Source: Streptomyces pyxinae
GTDB taxonomy: Bacteria > Actinomycetota > Actinomycetes > Streptomycetales > Streptomycetaceae
Direction: 5' to 3'
DNA length: 64,000 bases
Assembly (NCBI RefSeq): GCF_024756275.1
Contig: NZ_JANUGQ010000013.1
Location: forward strand, 1 to 64,000
A program made the position numbers and the translations under genes. The notes beneath the pieces are model-generated. The model was not told the origin of the DNA, did no database searches, and was given only the letters and a program-made list of their open reading frames with translations. This document shows, piece after piece, positions 42,288-50,659 of this stretch (the stretch's first letter is position 1; each line of letters begins with the position of its first letter).

Positions 42288-42313
42288 TGCTCAGCGCTGA
42301 CAAGCACTGAGCA
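42288..42313 (+). terminator. Terminator-like stem after the zinc-ribbon gene
   Basis: TGCTCAGCGCT (42288-42298) pairs with AGCACTGAGCA (42303-42313) with one mismatch around a GACA loop. It begins 17 bp beyond the stop codon and directly precedes the decamer repeat. Confidence 0.6.
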
Positions 42314-42320
42314 ACACCGG

Positions 42321-42420
42321 CAGGCACCGGCAGGCACCGGCAGGCACCGGCAGGCACCGGCAGGCACCGGCAGGCACCGGCAGGCACCGGCAGGCACCGG
42401 CAGGCACCGGCAGGCACCGG
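42321..42420. repeat. Ten exact copies of the decamer CAGGCACCGG
   Basis: Ten perfect 10-bp units run without interruption, with a partial copy before them. The period equals about one helical turn. The array lies between the zinc-ribbon gene terminator and the SURF1 gene, about 200 bp upstream of the SURF1 start. No spacer structure is present, so it is not a CRISPR. It is not in any credible gene on either strand. Confidence 0.95.
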
Positions 42421-42626
42421 GACGATACGGTCCGCCGCCCGCGAGGGCCCGGACCCCGCGTTCCCGCCATGGCGGAGGCGGCGGCCCCGGGGCCCCGCGC
42501 CCTCGCCGTCCGCCATGGCCGGGGTGGCGGGTCCGGACGCCACCCGCCCCCGTCCCGGGTCGGAGCCGGCGGCCCCGGCCGGACCCGGCGGCCGGGGCGG
42601 CGGGGCGTACGGGTACGGTCGATGGC

Positions 42627-43415
42627 GTGTACCGCTTCCTGTTGTCCCGGCAGTGGGTGATCCTCACCCTGCTCGCCCTCGTCCTCATCCCCGTGATGAT
42701 CGAGCTGGGCTTCTGGCAGTTCCACCGGCACCAGCACCGCGTCGCCCAGAACGCCCTGATCGAGGACAACCTGCGGGCCCGGCCCATGCCGGTCACGGAG
42801 CTCACCTCCCCCGGCCACACCGTCCCGCGCGCCGACTACTGGCGCCGGGTCACCGCCACCGGCACCTTCGACACCGCCCATGAGGTCGTGGTGCGCCGCC
42901 GTACCTCCGCCGACGAGCGGATCGGCGTCCTGGTGCTCACGCCGCTGAACCTCCGGGGCGGCGCCACCGTCCTGGTCAACCGGGGCTGGATCCCGGCCGC
43001 CGCCGACCAGATGGCCTTCCCCGAGGTGCCGCCCGCGCCCCGGGGCGAGGTCACCGTCACCGGCCGGCTGAAGGCCGACGAGACCACCGGCGCCAGCGGC
43101 ATCAAGGACCTCAAGGGGCTGCCGCCCCGTCAGGTCATGCTGATCAACAGCGAGCAGCAGACCGAAGTGCTGGGCCGGCCGGTGCTCGGCGGCTATCTGG
43201 AGCAGACCGCGCCGGTGCCGTCCGGTGACACCCCCGAGCTGATCCCCGAGCCCGACCACGACTCCATCGGCCCGCACATGGCGTACGCCGTCCAGTGGTG
43301 GCTGTTCGCCGCCGGCGTACCGGTCGGCTGGGTGGTGCTGGTCCGGCGCGAGAAGCGCGACCGGGCGGCGGCCGCGGCGGAGAGCCCGGCCCGGCCGGAG
43401 CCCGCGGCCGCCTGA
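42627..43415 (+). CDS. SURF1-family protein
   Basis: 262 aa. Membrane helices lie near 9-29 and 222-243 around an extracytoplasmic domain; the first helix ends in the family motif LGFWQFHRHQHR and the second begins AYAVQWWLFA. SURF1 proteins help insert heme a or otherwise assemble aa3-type cytochrome oxidase. The C-terminus is Ala/Arg-rich. The GTG start at 42627 has TACGGT ending 7 nt upstream and no ribosome site, so it may be leaderless. Confidence 0.92.
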   Translation: MYRFLLSRQWVILTLLALVLIPVMIELGFWQFHRHQHRVAQNALIEDNLRARPMPVTELTSPGHTVPRADYWRRVTATGTFDTAHEVVVRRRTSADERIGVLVLTPLNLRGGATVLVNRGWIPAAADQMAFPEVPPAPRGEVTVTGRLKADETTGASGIKDLKGLPPRQVMLINSEQQTEVLGRPVLGGYLEQTAPVPSGDTPELIPEPDHDSIGPHMAYAVQWWLFAAGVPVGWVVLVRREKRDRAAAAAESPARPEPAAA

Positions 43416-43518
43416 TCACTGCCCCGGTGGCCGTCCGGGCCCACCGCCCGGGCCGCCCGCCATGTGACCCTCGTCCACCGCTGCTTAACCGCCGGTCGGG
43501 GCGGGAACAGGCCACAGC

Positions 43519-45303
43519 GTGACGCAACGCATTGAGGACTACGCCCTCATCGGGGATCTCCAGACCGCCGCGCTCGTGGGCAGGGACGGCTCGATCGACT
43601 GGCTCTGTCTGCCCCGCTTCGACTCGGCGGCCTGTTTCGCGGCACTGCTGGGGGACGAGGAGAACGGCCACTGGCGGCTCGCGCCCAAGGACGCCAAGGC
43701 CTGTACCCGCCGGGGCTATCTGGACAGCTCGCTGGTGCTGGAGACGGTCTGGGAGACCCGCACCGGCACGGTCCGGGTCCTGGACTTCATGCCGCAGCGC
43801 GACGAGGCGCCCGATGTCGTCCGGATCGTGGAGGGGCTCAGCGGCTCGGTCGAGATGTACGGGACGCTCCGGCTGCGCTTCGACTACGGCTCGGTGGTGC
43901 CCTGGGTGCGCCGGTCGGACGGCCACCGGGTGGCGGTCGCGGGGCCCGACTCGATATGGCTCCGCAGCGAGCCGGAGGTGAAGACCTGGGGCCAGCAGTT
44001 CTCCACCTGCTCGTCGTTCACGGTCGGCGAGGGCGAGAAGGTCGCCTTCGTCCTCACCTGGCACCCCTCGCACGACCAGCGTCCCTCGCTGATCGACCCG
44101 TTCGAGTCGCTGGAGCACTCCCTGGAGGACTGGCGCGAGTGGGCGGACACCTGCACCTACGAGGGCCCGCACCGGGCGGAGGTGCTCCGCTCGCTGATCA
44201 CCCTCAAGGCGATGACCTACGCGCCGACCGGCGGGATCGTGGCCGCCGCCACCACCTCGCTGCCGGAGGACCCGGGCGGGGTACGGAACTGGGACTACCG
44301 CTACTGCTGGCTGCGCGACTCCACCCTGACGCTCGGCGCGCTGCTGGCGGCCGGCTACCTGGACGAGGCGGCGGCGTGGCGGGACTGGCTGCTGCGGGCG
44401 GTGGCCGGCGACCCGGCGGACCTCCAGATCATGTACGGGCTGGCGGGTGAGCGGCGGCTGCCCGAGCTGGAGCTGCCCTGGCTGAGCGGGTACGAGGGAG
44501 CGAGCCCGGTACGGATCGGGAACGCCGCCGTGAAGCAGCTCCAGCTCGATGTGTACGGGGAGGTCATCGACTCGCTCTTCCTGGCCCGGGAGGCCGGGCT
44601 CGCCGCCCAGTCGCACGCCTGGAACCTCCAGCTGAGTCTGCTGGGCTTCCTGGAGTCCACCTGGCGCCGGCCGGACGAGGGGCTCTGGGAGGTACGCGGA
44701 CCGCGCCGCCACTTCGTGCACTCCAAGGTGATGGCATGGGTGGCCGCCGACCGCGCGGTCCGCACCCTGGAGGCCGACCCCTCGCTGCCCGGCGACCCGG
44801 CGCGCTGGCGGGCGATGCGGGACGAGGTGCACCGGGAGGTGTGCGAGAAGGGGTACGACCCCGAGCGCAACACCTTCACCCAGTCGTACGGCTCCAAGGA
44901 ACTGGACGCGGCCACCCTGCTCATCCCCCGGGTCGGCTTCCTGCCCCCGGACGACCCCCGGGTGGTGGGCACGGTGGACGCGGTACGGGAGGAGCTGAGC
45001 CACGACGGTTTCATCCGCCGCTACACCACCGACGGGTCCCGGGTGGACGGGCTCCCCGGCGACGAGGGCACCTTCCTGGCCTGCTCGTTCTGGATGGTGG
45101 ACGCGCTGCGGCTGACCGGCCGGACCAAGGAGGCGCGGGAGCTGTTCGAGCGGCTGCTCTCGCTCACCAACGACGTGGGGCTGCTGGCCGAGGAGTACGA
45201 GCCGGTGTCCGGGCGGCAGCTCGGGAACTTCCCGCAGGCGTTCAGCCACATCGGTCTGGTCAGCTCCGCCATCGCGCTGGCCCGCGCGGAGGCCGGCGAC
45301 TGA
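43519..45303 (+). CDS. Glycoside hydrolase family 15 protein (trehalase/glucoamylase-like)
   Basis: 594 aa cytoplasmic. The N-terminal beta-domain opens with RIEDYALIGDLQTAALVGRD, typical of actinobacterial GH15 trehalases. The (alpha/alpha)6 barrel contains NWDYRYCWLRDS and the acidic catalytic segments WEVRGP and GDEGTFLACSFW. Family enzymes release glucose from trehalose or alpha-glucans. No signal peptide is seen, so an intracellular storage sugar is likely. The start is GTG. It stands alone. Confidence 0.9.
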   Translation: MTQRIEDYALIGDLQTAALVGRDGSIDWLCLPRFDSAACFAALLGDEENGHWRLAPKDAKACTRRGYLDSSLVLETVWETRTGTVRVLDFMPQRDEAPDVVRIVEGLSGSVEMYGTLRLRFDYGSVVPWVRRSDGHRVAVAGPDSIWLRSEPEVKTWGQQFSTCSSFTVGEGEKVAFVLTWHPSHDQRPSLIDPFESLEHSLEDWREWADTCTYEGPHRAEVLRSLITLKAMTYAPTGGIVAAATTSLPEDPGGVRNWDYRYCWLRDSTLTLGALLAAGYLDEAAAWRDWLLRAVAGDPADLQIMYGLAGERRLPELELPWLSGYEGASPVRIGNAAVKQLQLDVYGEVIDSLFLAREAGLAAQSHAWNLQLSLLGFLESTWRRPDEGLWEVRGPRRHFVHSKVMAWVAADRAVRTLEADPSLPGDPARWRAMRDEVHREVCEKGYDPERNTFTQSYGSKELDAATLLIPRVGFLPPDDPRVVGTVDAVREELSHDGFIRRYTTDGSRVDGLPGDEGTFLACSFWMVDALRLTGRTKEARELFERLLSLTNDVGLLAEEYEPVSGRQLGNFPQAFSHIGLVSSAIALARAEAGD

Positions 45304-45420
45304 GCCGCTGCCCGGGGCCGCCGCTCGGGGCCGGTGCCGGGCGGCGGCTGGGACGCGGGCCCCGGGGTCCGGGGTGGAAGGCCCTCGCGCCGGAGTGGCG
45401 GGAGGCGGCAGGATGGCGGC

Positions 45421-46176
45421 ATGGATCTTGGACTGAAGGACCGTGTGTACGTCGTGACCGGCGCCTCCCGGGGCCTGGGCCTCGCCTCGGCCCGGGCGCT
45501 GGTGGCCGACGGCGCCAGGGTGGTGATCGCGGCACGCGACGAGGAGGCCGTGGCGCGGGCGGCCGAGGAACTGGGCCCGAACGCGGTGGGGCTGGCCGTC
45601 GACAACGCCGACCCGGCGGGAGCCGAGCGGCTGATCGGGGCCGCCCGGACGCACTTCGGCCGGTTCGACGGCGTACTGATCAGCGTCGGCGGCCCGCCGC
45701 CCGGGCGGGTGGCGGACAACACCGACGAGCAGTGGCGGACGGCGTTCGAGTCGGTCTTCCTGGGCGCGGTCCGGCTGGCCCGTACGGCGGCCGAAGCCCT
45801 GGCCGAGGGCGGGGTGATCGGCTTCGTCCTCTCCGGTTCGGTGTACGAGCCGATTCCCGGGCTCACCATCTCCAACGGCCTGCGACCCGGGCTCGCCGGG
45901 TTCGCCAAGTCGCTCGCCGACGAGCTGGGCCCGCGCGGGATCCGGGTGGTGGGGCTGCTCCCGGGACGGATCGACACCGGCCGGGTGCGCGAGCTGGACG
46001 CCCTCTCCGGCGACCCGGACGCCACCCGGGCCCACCACGAGGAGCGGGTGCCGCTGCGCCGGTACGGCACGCCCGAGGAGTTCGGCGGCGCGGCCGCGTT
46101 CCTGCTCTCCCCGGCGGCCGGTTATCTGACGGGCGTGATGCTCCCGGTGGACGGCGGCAACCGGCACGGCTTCTGA
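45421..46176 (+). CDS. Atypical SDR-family protein lacking YxxxK
   Basis: 251 aa short-chain dehydrogenase fold with intact TGASRGLG (14-21) and the C-terminal GVMLPVDGGNRHGF. The catalytic region reads ISNGLRPGLAGFAKSL where classical SDRs have YxxSKAGL: the Tyr position is Ser and the Lys position is Arg. The upstream Ser (LSGSVYE) remains. It belongs to an SDR subgroup with SNxLR that may act differently or bind nucleotide without classical catalysis. A gap of 118 bp separates it from the GH15 gene. Confidence 0.85.
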   Translation: MDLGLKDRVYVVTGASRGLGLASARALVADGARVVIAARDEEAVARAAEELGPNAVGLAVDNADPAGAERLIGAARTHFGRFDGVLISVGGPPPGRVADNTDEQWRTAFESVFLGAVRLARTAAEALAEGGVIGFVLSGSVYEPIPGLTISNGLRPGLAGFAKSLADELGPRGIRVVGLLPGRIDTGRVRELDALSGDPDATRAHHEERVPLRRYGTPEEFGGAAAFLLSPAAGYLTGVMLPVDGGNRHGF

Positions 46177-47163
46177 CCGCCGGCGGGCCCGCCGTACAGG
46201 AGCCCGCGCGCGACCGCGCCCGGGTCCGCCGCGCACCGGCCCCCACCGGGCGCCGAGCCGCCGGCCCCGGACCGGGGCTCCGGGCCGCCCGACGCCGATC
46301 ATCGTGCCGGGGTCGGGTCGGGTCACTGTGGCCGGACGGCTCGGCCGTGCGCACGAGCCCGCCCGGGACGGGCTCGGAGGTCCGAGCTCCGAAGTCCGGG
46401 GCCGGGTCCCGGGGAGACACCCGGCACCGGCAGCCGTACCGGGTCGGTCCCGCCGCACGGGCGACGGCCACCGAGTGCGAAGCCCCGGCGCCCGGCCCGG
46501 ACACGGAGCCGCCCCGGCCGGGCCCCGGCGCCCGCGAGGCGCCGACTGCCGCCGGAGCGGGTTCGTCGGCCCGGACCAGGCACCGTGGACGAGCGGGGTC
46601 CGGGCCCACTGCGGGGAACCGCCGGCGATCCCTGGTTCGCCGGCGCGGTCCCGGCCACCCCGCGCCCGTGCAGGCGGAACCACCGGACCGGCCCCGGCAC
46701 CCGCGGGGCCGTACCACGACGGCTGCCGGGGGGCGGGTGCGCAGCTTCCGGACCGCACGGCCATGGACGGGCCGAGGTCCGGGCCCGCCGGGTCCGGAGC
46801 GGTCCGTCCCGGGGAGGCCGTCGGGCCGGGCCCCCGGCGCCCGTGAGGTCGCATGGCGCCGACTCCGGGCGGGACGGCAAGCCGGGCCCGGACGCCGCAC
46901 CGTGGACGAGCCGCGGCCCGGGCCCGCCGGGTCCGGAGCGGTCCGTCCCGGGGAGGGCCGCCGACCGGGACCCCACCGGCTGCGCGGCCGTACGGCTTCG
47001 GCTGCCGGGCGGGACGGTCAGCCGGGCCCGGACCGCGCGGCCTCGGGCGAGCGGAGGTCCGAGACCGCCGGGTCCCGGGGGGTCCGTTCCGAGGAGGACC
47101 GCCGGGCCCGGCCCGCGCAGCCGCAGGTGGGGCCGCCGGGACCGGGTCGCCGCTCCGCCGGGG
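46177..47163. repeat. Gene-free region with about 140-bp degenerate repeats
   Basis: A segment containing GGGCCCGCCGGGTCCGGAGC and GGTCCGTCCCGGGGAGG recurs at 46781, 46920 and, more diverged, 47061 (spacing 139 and 141 bp). Related CACCGTGGACGAGC segments lie at 46581 and 46899. Open frames exist on both strands but give Pro/Arg/Gly-rich shuffled sequence without start signals. It separates the SDR gene from the envelope cluster. Confidence 0.75.
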
Positions 47164-47742
47164 TCAGCTCACCCGGCCGGGGCGGTGGCCGGCGGTGCGG
47201 AGGTACGCCTTGGCGGGCAGCTGCTTGAGACCCGCCGAGTCCCGGGCGTGGGCCAGCGCCCCGTCCCGCAGCCGGGTCAGGGTCTCGCCCGGCGAGGCAC
47301 CCGGCTCCAGCGTGAGCGCCACCCGCGCCGTGGGAGCCGTACGGCGGCCGGTCAGCCGGACCCGGGCCCGGTCGACGCCGTCCAGGGTCTCGGCCTCGCC
47401 CGCCATCGCGTCCTCCAGGGTCCGGCCGCGCAGCCCCGCGCCCTCGCCGTCCCGGCTGTTCACCAGCACCTCGGTGAGCCGGCGGCGGCGCGCCTGGACG
47501 AGCAGCCAGGCGAGCGCGGCCAGCAGCAGCACCGCGAGCGCCGCGAGCACGGCCGGCCACCACCAGTCCTCGCCCCGCCAGCGGCGGCGGGCACCGGTGG
47601 AGAGCAACACCCCGTCGGGACCGTGCCAGGGCCACCAGGACGGCACGTCCAGGCCGGCTCCGGCGGCGAGCACCGCGCCGCCGACGGCCAGCAGGACGAG
47701 GCCGGCCAGCCCCAGCAGCACCCGGTTGACGATCCGCAGCAC
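47164..47742 (-). CDS. amaP: AmaP-type alkaline-shock membrane anchor protein
   Basis: 192 aa with membrane helices at about 8-28 and 62-84 joined by a Trp-rich outer loop, followed by a cytoplasmic domain similar to AmaP, which tethers Asp23 to the membrane in Staphylococcus. The GTG start lies 4 nt after the DUF6286 stop with GGGGTGAGG in front. It is the last gene of the five-gene minus-strand cluster. Confidence 0.82.
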   Translation of the reverse strand: MLRIVNRVLLGLAGLVLLAVGGAVLAAGAGLDVPSWWPWHGPDGVLLSTGARRRWRGEDWWWPAVLAALAVLLLAALAWLLVQARRRRLTEVLVNSRDGEGAGLRGRTLEDAMAGEAETLDGVDRARVRLTGRRTAPTARVALTLEPGASPGETLTRLRDGALAHARDSAGLKQLPAKAYLRTAGHRPGRVS

Positions 47743-47746
47743 GCCC

Positions 47747-48328
47747 TCACCCCTTCTTCCGGGCCGCACGGGTGACGCGCACGGCCGGGGCGGGCGGCCG
47801 GGCCAGGCCCAGCTCCCCGATGCCCGCGCGCACGGCGGCGGTCACGTCGTTCCGTACGTCCTCCAGTTCGCGGAAGTGCGAGACGGCCCGCACCCCGACC
47901 CGGCGGCGGCGCGCCCTGACCCGGACCGACTGGACACCCGGCACGTCCAGGGCCCGGTCACGCAGCACCTCGGCCACCGAGTCCCGGCTCAGCCCGGCCC
48001 GTACCGGCTCGGCGTCCCGCCGCATCGGAAGCATCCGACGGAGCCCGGGGGTGCAGGCCAGCAAGAGCAGCCAGAGCCCCAGCAGCACCGCCACCGCCGC
48101 GCCGATGAGCACCCAGTGGTCGTTGAGCGGCCGGGTGGCCAGCTCGTCCGCGAGGAACCGGCGCCAGCGCATGCCGGGGCGCTCGGCCCGTACCGCCGCC
48201 ACGTCGTAGAGGAGCAGCCCGGAGCCGCCCAGCACCACCAGGGCGAGCAGCGTCGCCGGTACGCGCCGCGCCGCCCAGAAGCGGCGGGCTCCCCGGGACG
48301 GCTCCGGGGCCGGTGTGCGGTCGCTCAT
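47747..48328 (-). CDS. DUF6286 membrane protein
   Basis: 193 aa with two membrane helices (about 24-44 and 75-95) and a cytoplasmic C-terminal domain (about 115-180) whose strand pattern (VPGVQSVRVRARRRRVGVRA) resembles Asp23/AmaP domains. It starts in the ATGA overlap with the Asp23-like gene. The family is restricted to actinobacterial Asp23 clusters and has no known function. Confidence 0.78.
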   Translation of the reverse strand: MSDRTPAPEPSRGARRFWAARRVPATLLALVVLGGSGLLLYDVAAVRAERPGMRWRRFLADELATRPLNDHWVLIGAAVAVLLGLWLLLLACTPGLRRMLPMRRDAEPVRAGLSRDSVAEVLRDRALDVPGVQSVRVRARRRRVGVRAVSHFRELEDVRNDVTAAVRAGIGELGLARPPAPAVRVTRAARKKG

Positions 48329-48690
48329 CGCAGTCCCCTTCCCCGGCCGTCCCGGCCGCCCTGGTCGTTCCGGTCGTACGGCGTGAGCAACCGCTCCACC
48401 CGGACCGCCACCTCCGGCACCGTCATGCCCGCCAGTTGCCGCACCCGCCGACTCACCCGCCCGCGCACCGCGCCGCACTGGGCGCCGATGTCGGAGGGGT
48501 AGCCGAGATCGAGCGTCACATGCACCCGGGCGCTGTCCCGGCGCACCAGGACGCTCGCCCGGGGCGGATCGCCGCCCTCGGGCAGGCTGCCCAGCGCCTC
48601 ACGCGCCGCCCGCGCGGCGATCTTCGCCACGACCCGGTCGGCGATGGTGGTCGCCCCGCGATCCGCCGGCTCGATCCGGTCCGCGGCCAC
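48325..48690 (-). CDS. Asp23/Gls24-family envelope stress protein (short, second copy)
   Basis: 121 aa. The family core is visible: GATTIADRVVAKIAARAAREAL, a central beta segment (VHVTLDLGYPSDIGAQ) and VPEVAVRVERLL. It is shorter and more Arg-rich than the first copy of the cluster. The assigned GTG overlaps its own GGGAGG sequence, so the exact start is doubtful. It overlaps DUF6286 by 4 nt and follows DUF2273 by 6 nt. Confidence 0.8.
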   Translation of the reverse strand: MAADRIEPADRGATTIADRVVAKIAARAAREALGSLPEGGDPPRASVLVRRDSARVHVTLDLGYPSDIGAQCGAVRGRVSRRVRQLAGMTVPEVAVRVERLLTPYDRNDQGGRDGRGRGLR

Positions 48691-48696
48691 CTCCCG

Positions 48697-48888
48697 TCAC
48701 CGCCGCCGCTCGTCGCGGGAGCGGACCCGGAAGAAGTCCCCGGGTTCGAGATCGCCGTCGAGGAACCGGCCGGCCACCAGGCCGACCAGTCCCAGCGCGG
48801 CGACCACCAGAAACGCCCCGAAACCGCCGAACCAACCGGCGAAGCCGAGCGCCATGCCGGCCACCAGGCCGATCACCGCCATGCTCAT
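48697..48888 (-). CDS. DUF2273-like small membrane protein
   Basis: 63 aa. Two Gly-rich helices (GLVAGMALGFAGWFGGFGA and LGLVGLVAGRFLDGD) followed by a charged tail, the pattern of the small membrane proteins that accompany Asp23/AmaP in firmicutes. The ATG at 48888 is chosen over GTG 48891 because GGGAG is 6 nt upstream of it. Confidence 0.75.
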   Translation of the reverse strand: MSMAVIGLVAGMALGFAGWFGGFGAFLVVAALGLVGLVAGRFLDGDLEPGDFFRVRSRDERRR

Positions 48889-49101
48889 CACGCGCTCCCA
48901 TTCCAGCCGTCAGCCGTCATGCCGTTCTGTCGTCATGCCGTCCTGCCCATCGATGTGCCCGCCCGCCGGGGCCGTGGTCCCGGGATCCCCATGGCCTCCG
49001 GGGGTCCTCGTCGGCCTCCGGGGCCGCCGGGTGACGGGGGGCCCCGGGCGTCCCGGGGTTCCACCGGGCGGGTCCCGGGCGGCTCCCGCGGGCGGGGCAC
49101 C

Positions 49102-49599
49102 TCACTGGAGCCGGCTCTCCGACTCCTCGTCCTCCTCCTCGGGCAGCTTCACGTCGCTGACGGCGATGTTGACCTCGACCACCTCGAGCTCGGTCATCCG
49201 TTCCACCGCGTTGACGACGTTCTCCCGGACGGCCCGGGCCACGTCCGCGATCGCCACCCCGTACTCCACGACGATCTCCAGGTCGAGTGCCGTCTGCACC
49301 TCCCCGACCTCGGCCTTCACCCCTCGGGTGACGCTGGGCCGGCCGCCCGGCACCCGGTCGCGGACGGCGCCGAAGGTGCGGGAGACACCACTGCCCATGG
49401 CGTGCACCCCGACGACGTCCCGGGCGGCCAGCCCGGCGATCTTCTCGACCACGCCGTCCGCGATGGTGGTACGGCCCCGGGTCGCCGGGGCGCCGCCGGG
49501 GCTCCGCTTGACGCCGGGCCCCTTGCGGGTGTCCGCCGCCGGGTCGCCCGGACGGGCGCCCCGCGCCGTCTGTGCGGTCTGCGACATGTCGTCGGTCAT
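49102..49599 (-). CDS. Asp23/Gls24-family envelope stress protein
   Basis: 165 aa, first gene of the cluster. A flexible Gly/Pro/Arg N-terminus (about 1-42) precedes the Asp23 domain: RTTIADGVVEKIAGLAARDV, DLEIVVEYGVAIADVARAVR and VVEVNIAVSDVKLP. The acidic tail EEEDEESE may contact membrane partners. In firmicutes Asp23 forms a sheet under the membrane through AmaP. GAAGGGG precedes the ATG. It is divergent from the P10-family gene across 91 bp. Confidence 0.9.
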   Translation of the reverse strand: MTDDMSQTAQTARGARPGDPAADTRKGPGVKRSPGGAPATRGRTTIADGVVEKIAGLAARDVVGVHAMGSGVSRTFGAVRDRVPGGRPSVTRGVKAEVGEVQTALDLEIVVEYGVAIADVARAVRENVVNAVERMTELEVVEVNIAVSDVKLPEEEDEESESRLQ

Positions 49600-49690
49600 C
49601 TCTGCGCCCCTTCCAGCACGGTGATGTCCCCCTTGTTCACATTAGGTGCCGTTGCGCACAATCGCGCCGGGAATGCGGCAGTCTGGAGCG

Positions 49691-50551
49691 ATGACCACGG
49701 CTGGAGCGCAGACCACGGGCGGGGCGGACGGGACGGACGGAACCGGGGCGGCGGACCGTTCCTGGACGGCGGCGGTACGGGCCAGGCTGAGCCTCGGCCG
49801 GCTGCTGCCCCTGGGCGGCCCCGAGGAGGGCGCCTGGCTGGCCGAGCGGGCCGCCGTCACGGTGCTGGGCGAGGCCGCCCGCCAGGTACCGGAGGCGGTG
49901 CCGGGGCGGTGGCGGATCGGACCGGTCGCCCCGGACGCGGCGGTCGGAAGCCCCGCGCTGCCGCCTCCCCCGGGCGCGCTGCCGGTGGGGCCGCTGCGGC
50001 TGGAGGCGGAGGTCGCGGTGGAGCTCACGGCGGCCGGCCCGGCGCCCCTGCCGGCCGTCGCGGAGCGGCTGCGTACGGTGCTCCTCGCCGCGGCGGCGGA
50101 GCGGCTGGGGCTGCCGTTGACCGAGGTGGATCTGCGGGTCACCGCCCTGCTGGACGACCGGCCGGACGCCCCGGCGGATTCCCGGCGGCCGACTGAGCCG
50201 TCCGGGGGAGGTCCCGCCCCGGACGAGCCGCCGGAGCCGGCCGGTCCGGCTTCCGGACCGGAGCCCGGCGCCTCCGGGCCCGAGGCCGGCCGGCCTGAGA
50301 CCGTCAGACTCGACGAGCCCGGCGCGGCCGGCGACGGCCCCCCGGCACCCGAGGCGGCCGTGGCGCTCGCGGTGCCGGGGGTCGCCCGGCTGACGACGGT
50401 CCTGGGTCCGTCCGTGCACCGGGCCGCCGGCCACGTCCGGATCGAACTGGCGACGGCCCCCGGGCACCGCGCGCTGGATGTGGCGCTGGCGGTGCGGGGG
50501 GCCGTCGGGGACGGGCTGCCGGTGACGGTCGTGGTCACCGGGGTGGCGTAA
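49691..50551 (+). CDS. P10-family protein with Asp23-like segments
   Basis: 286 aa, labelled in Streptomyces genomes as nucleopolyhedrovirus P10 family, a name without functional meaning here. An N-terminal part (about 25-140) and a C-terminal part (about 222-286, ALAVPGVARLTTVLG...DVALAVRGAV) both show Asp23-like strand-helix patterns, joined by a Pro/Glu/Gly linker. It is divergent from the Asp23 gene and probably belongs to the same envelope system. CAGTCT or GGAG just before the ATG leaves leaderless versus led translation open. Confidence 0.72.
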   Translation: MTTAGAQTTGGADGTDGTGAADRSWTAAVRARLSLGRLLPLGGPEEGAWLAERAAVTVLGEAARQVPEAVPGRWRIGPVAPDAAVGSPALPPPPGALPVGPLRLEAEVAVELTAAGPAPLPAVAERLRTVLLAAAAERLGLPLTEVDLRVTALLDDRPDAPADSRRPTEPSGGGPAPDEPPEPAGPASGPEPGASGPEAGRPETVRLDEPGAAGDGPPAPEAAVALAVPGVARLTTVLGPSVHRAAGHVRIELATAPGHRALDVALAVRGAVGDGLPVTVVVTGVA

Positions 50552-50659
50552 CCGGCGGGGCCGTCCGGGCGGACGCCTCGTACGGGGACCGGGGCGGGGA
50601 CGGAACGGCTCCGCGATCCGGGCGCCCCGGCGCCGAAGCGGCTCCGCGCTTCAGTGCCC

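Noticed and set aside
42321..42420. CRISPR-like array
   Set aside because: The decamers are contiguous with no spacers and no cas genes are near.
43144..46854. A minus-strand open frame of about 1200 codons opposite SURF1, GH15 and the SDR
   Set aside because: It is the complement of three genes with clear motifs. The predicted sequence is Arg/Pro/Gly-rich and has no start signal.
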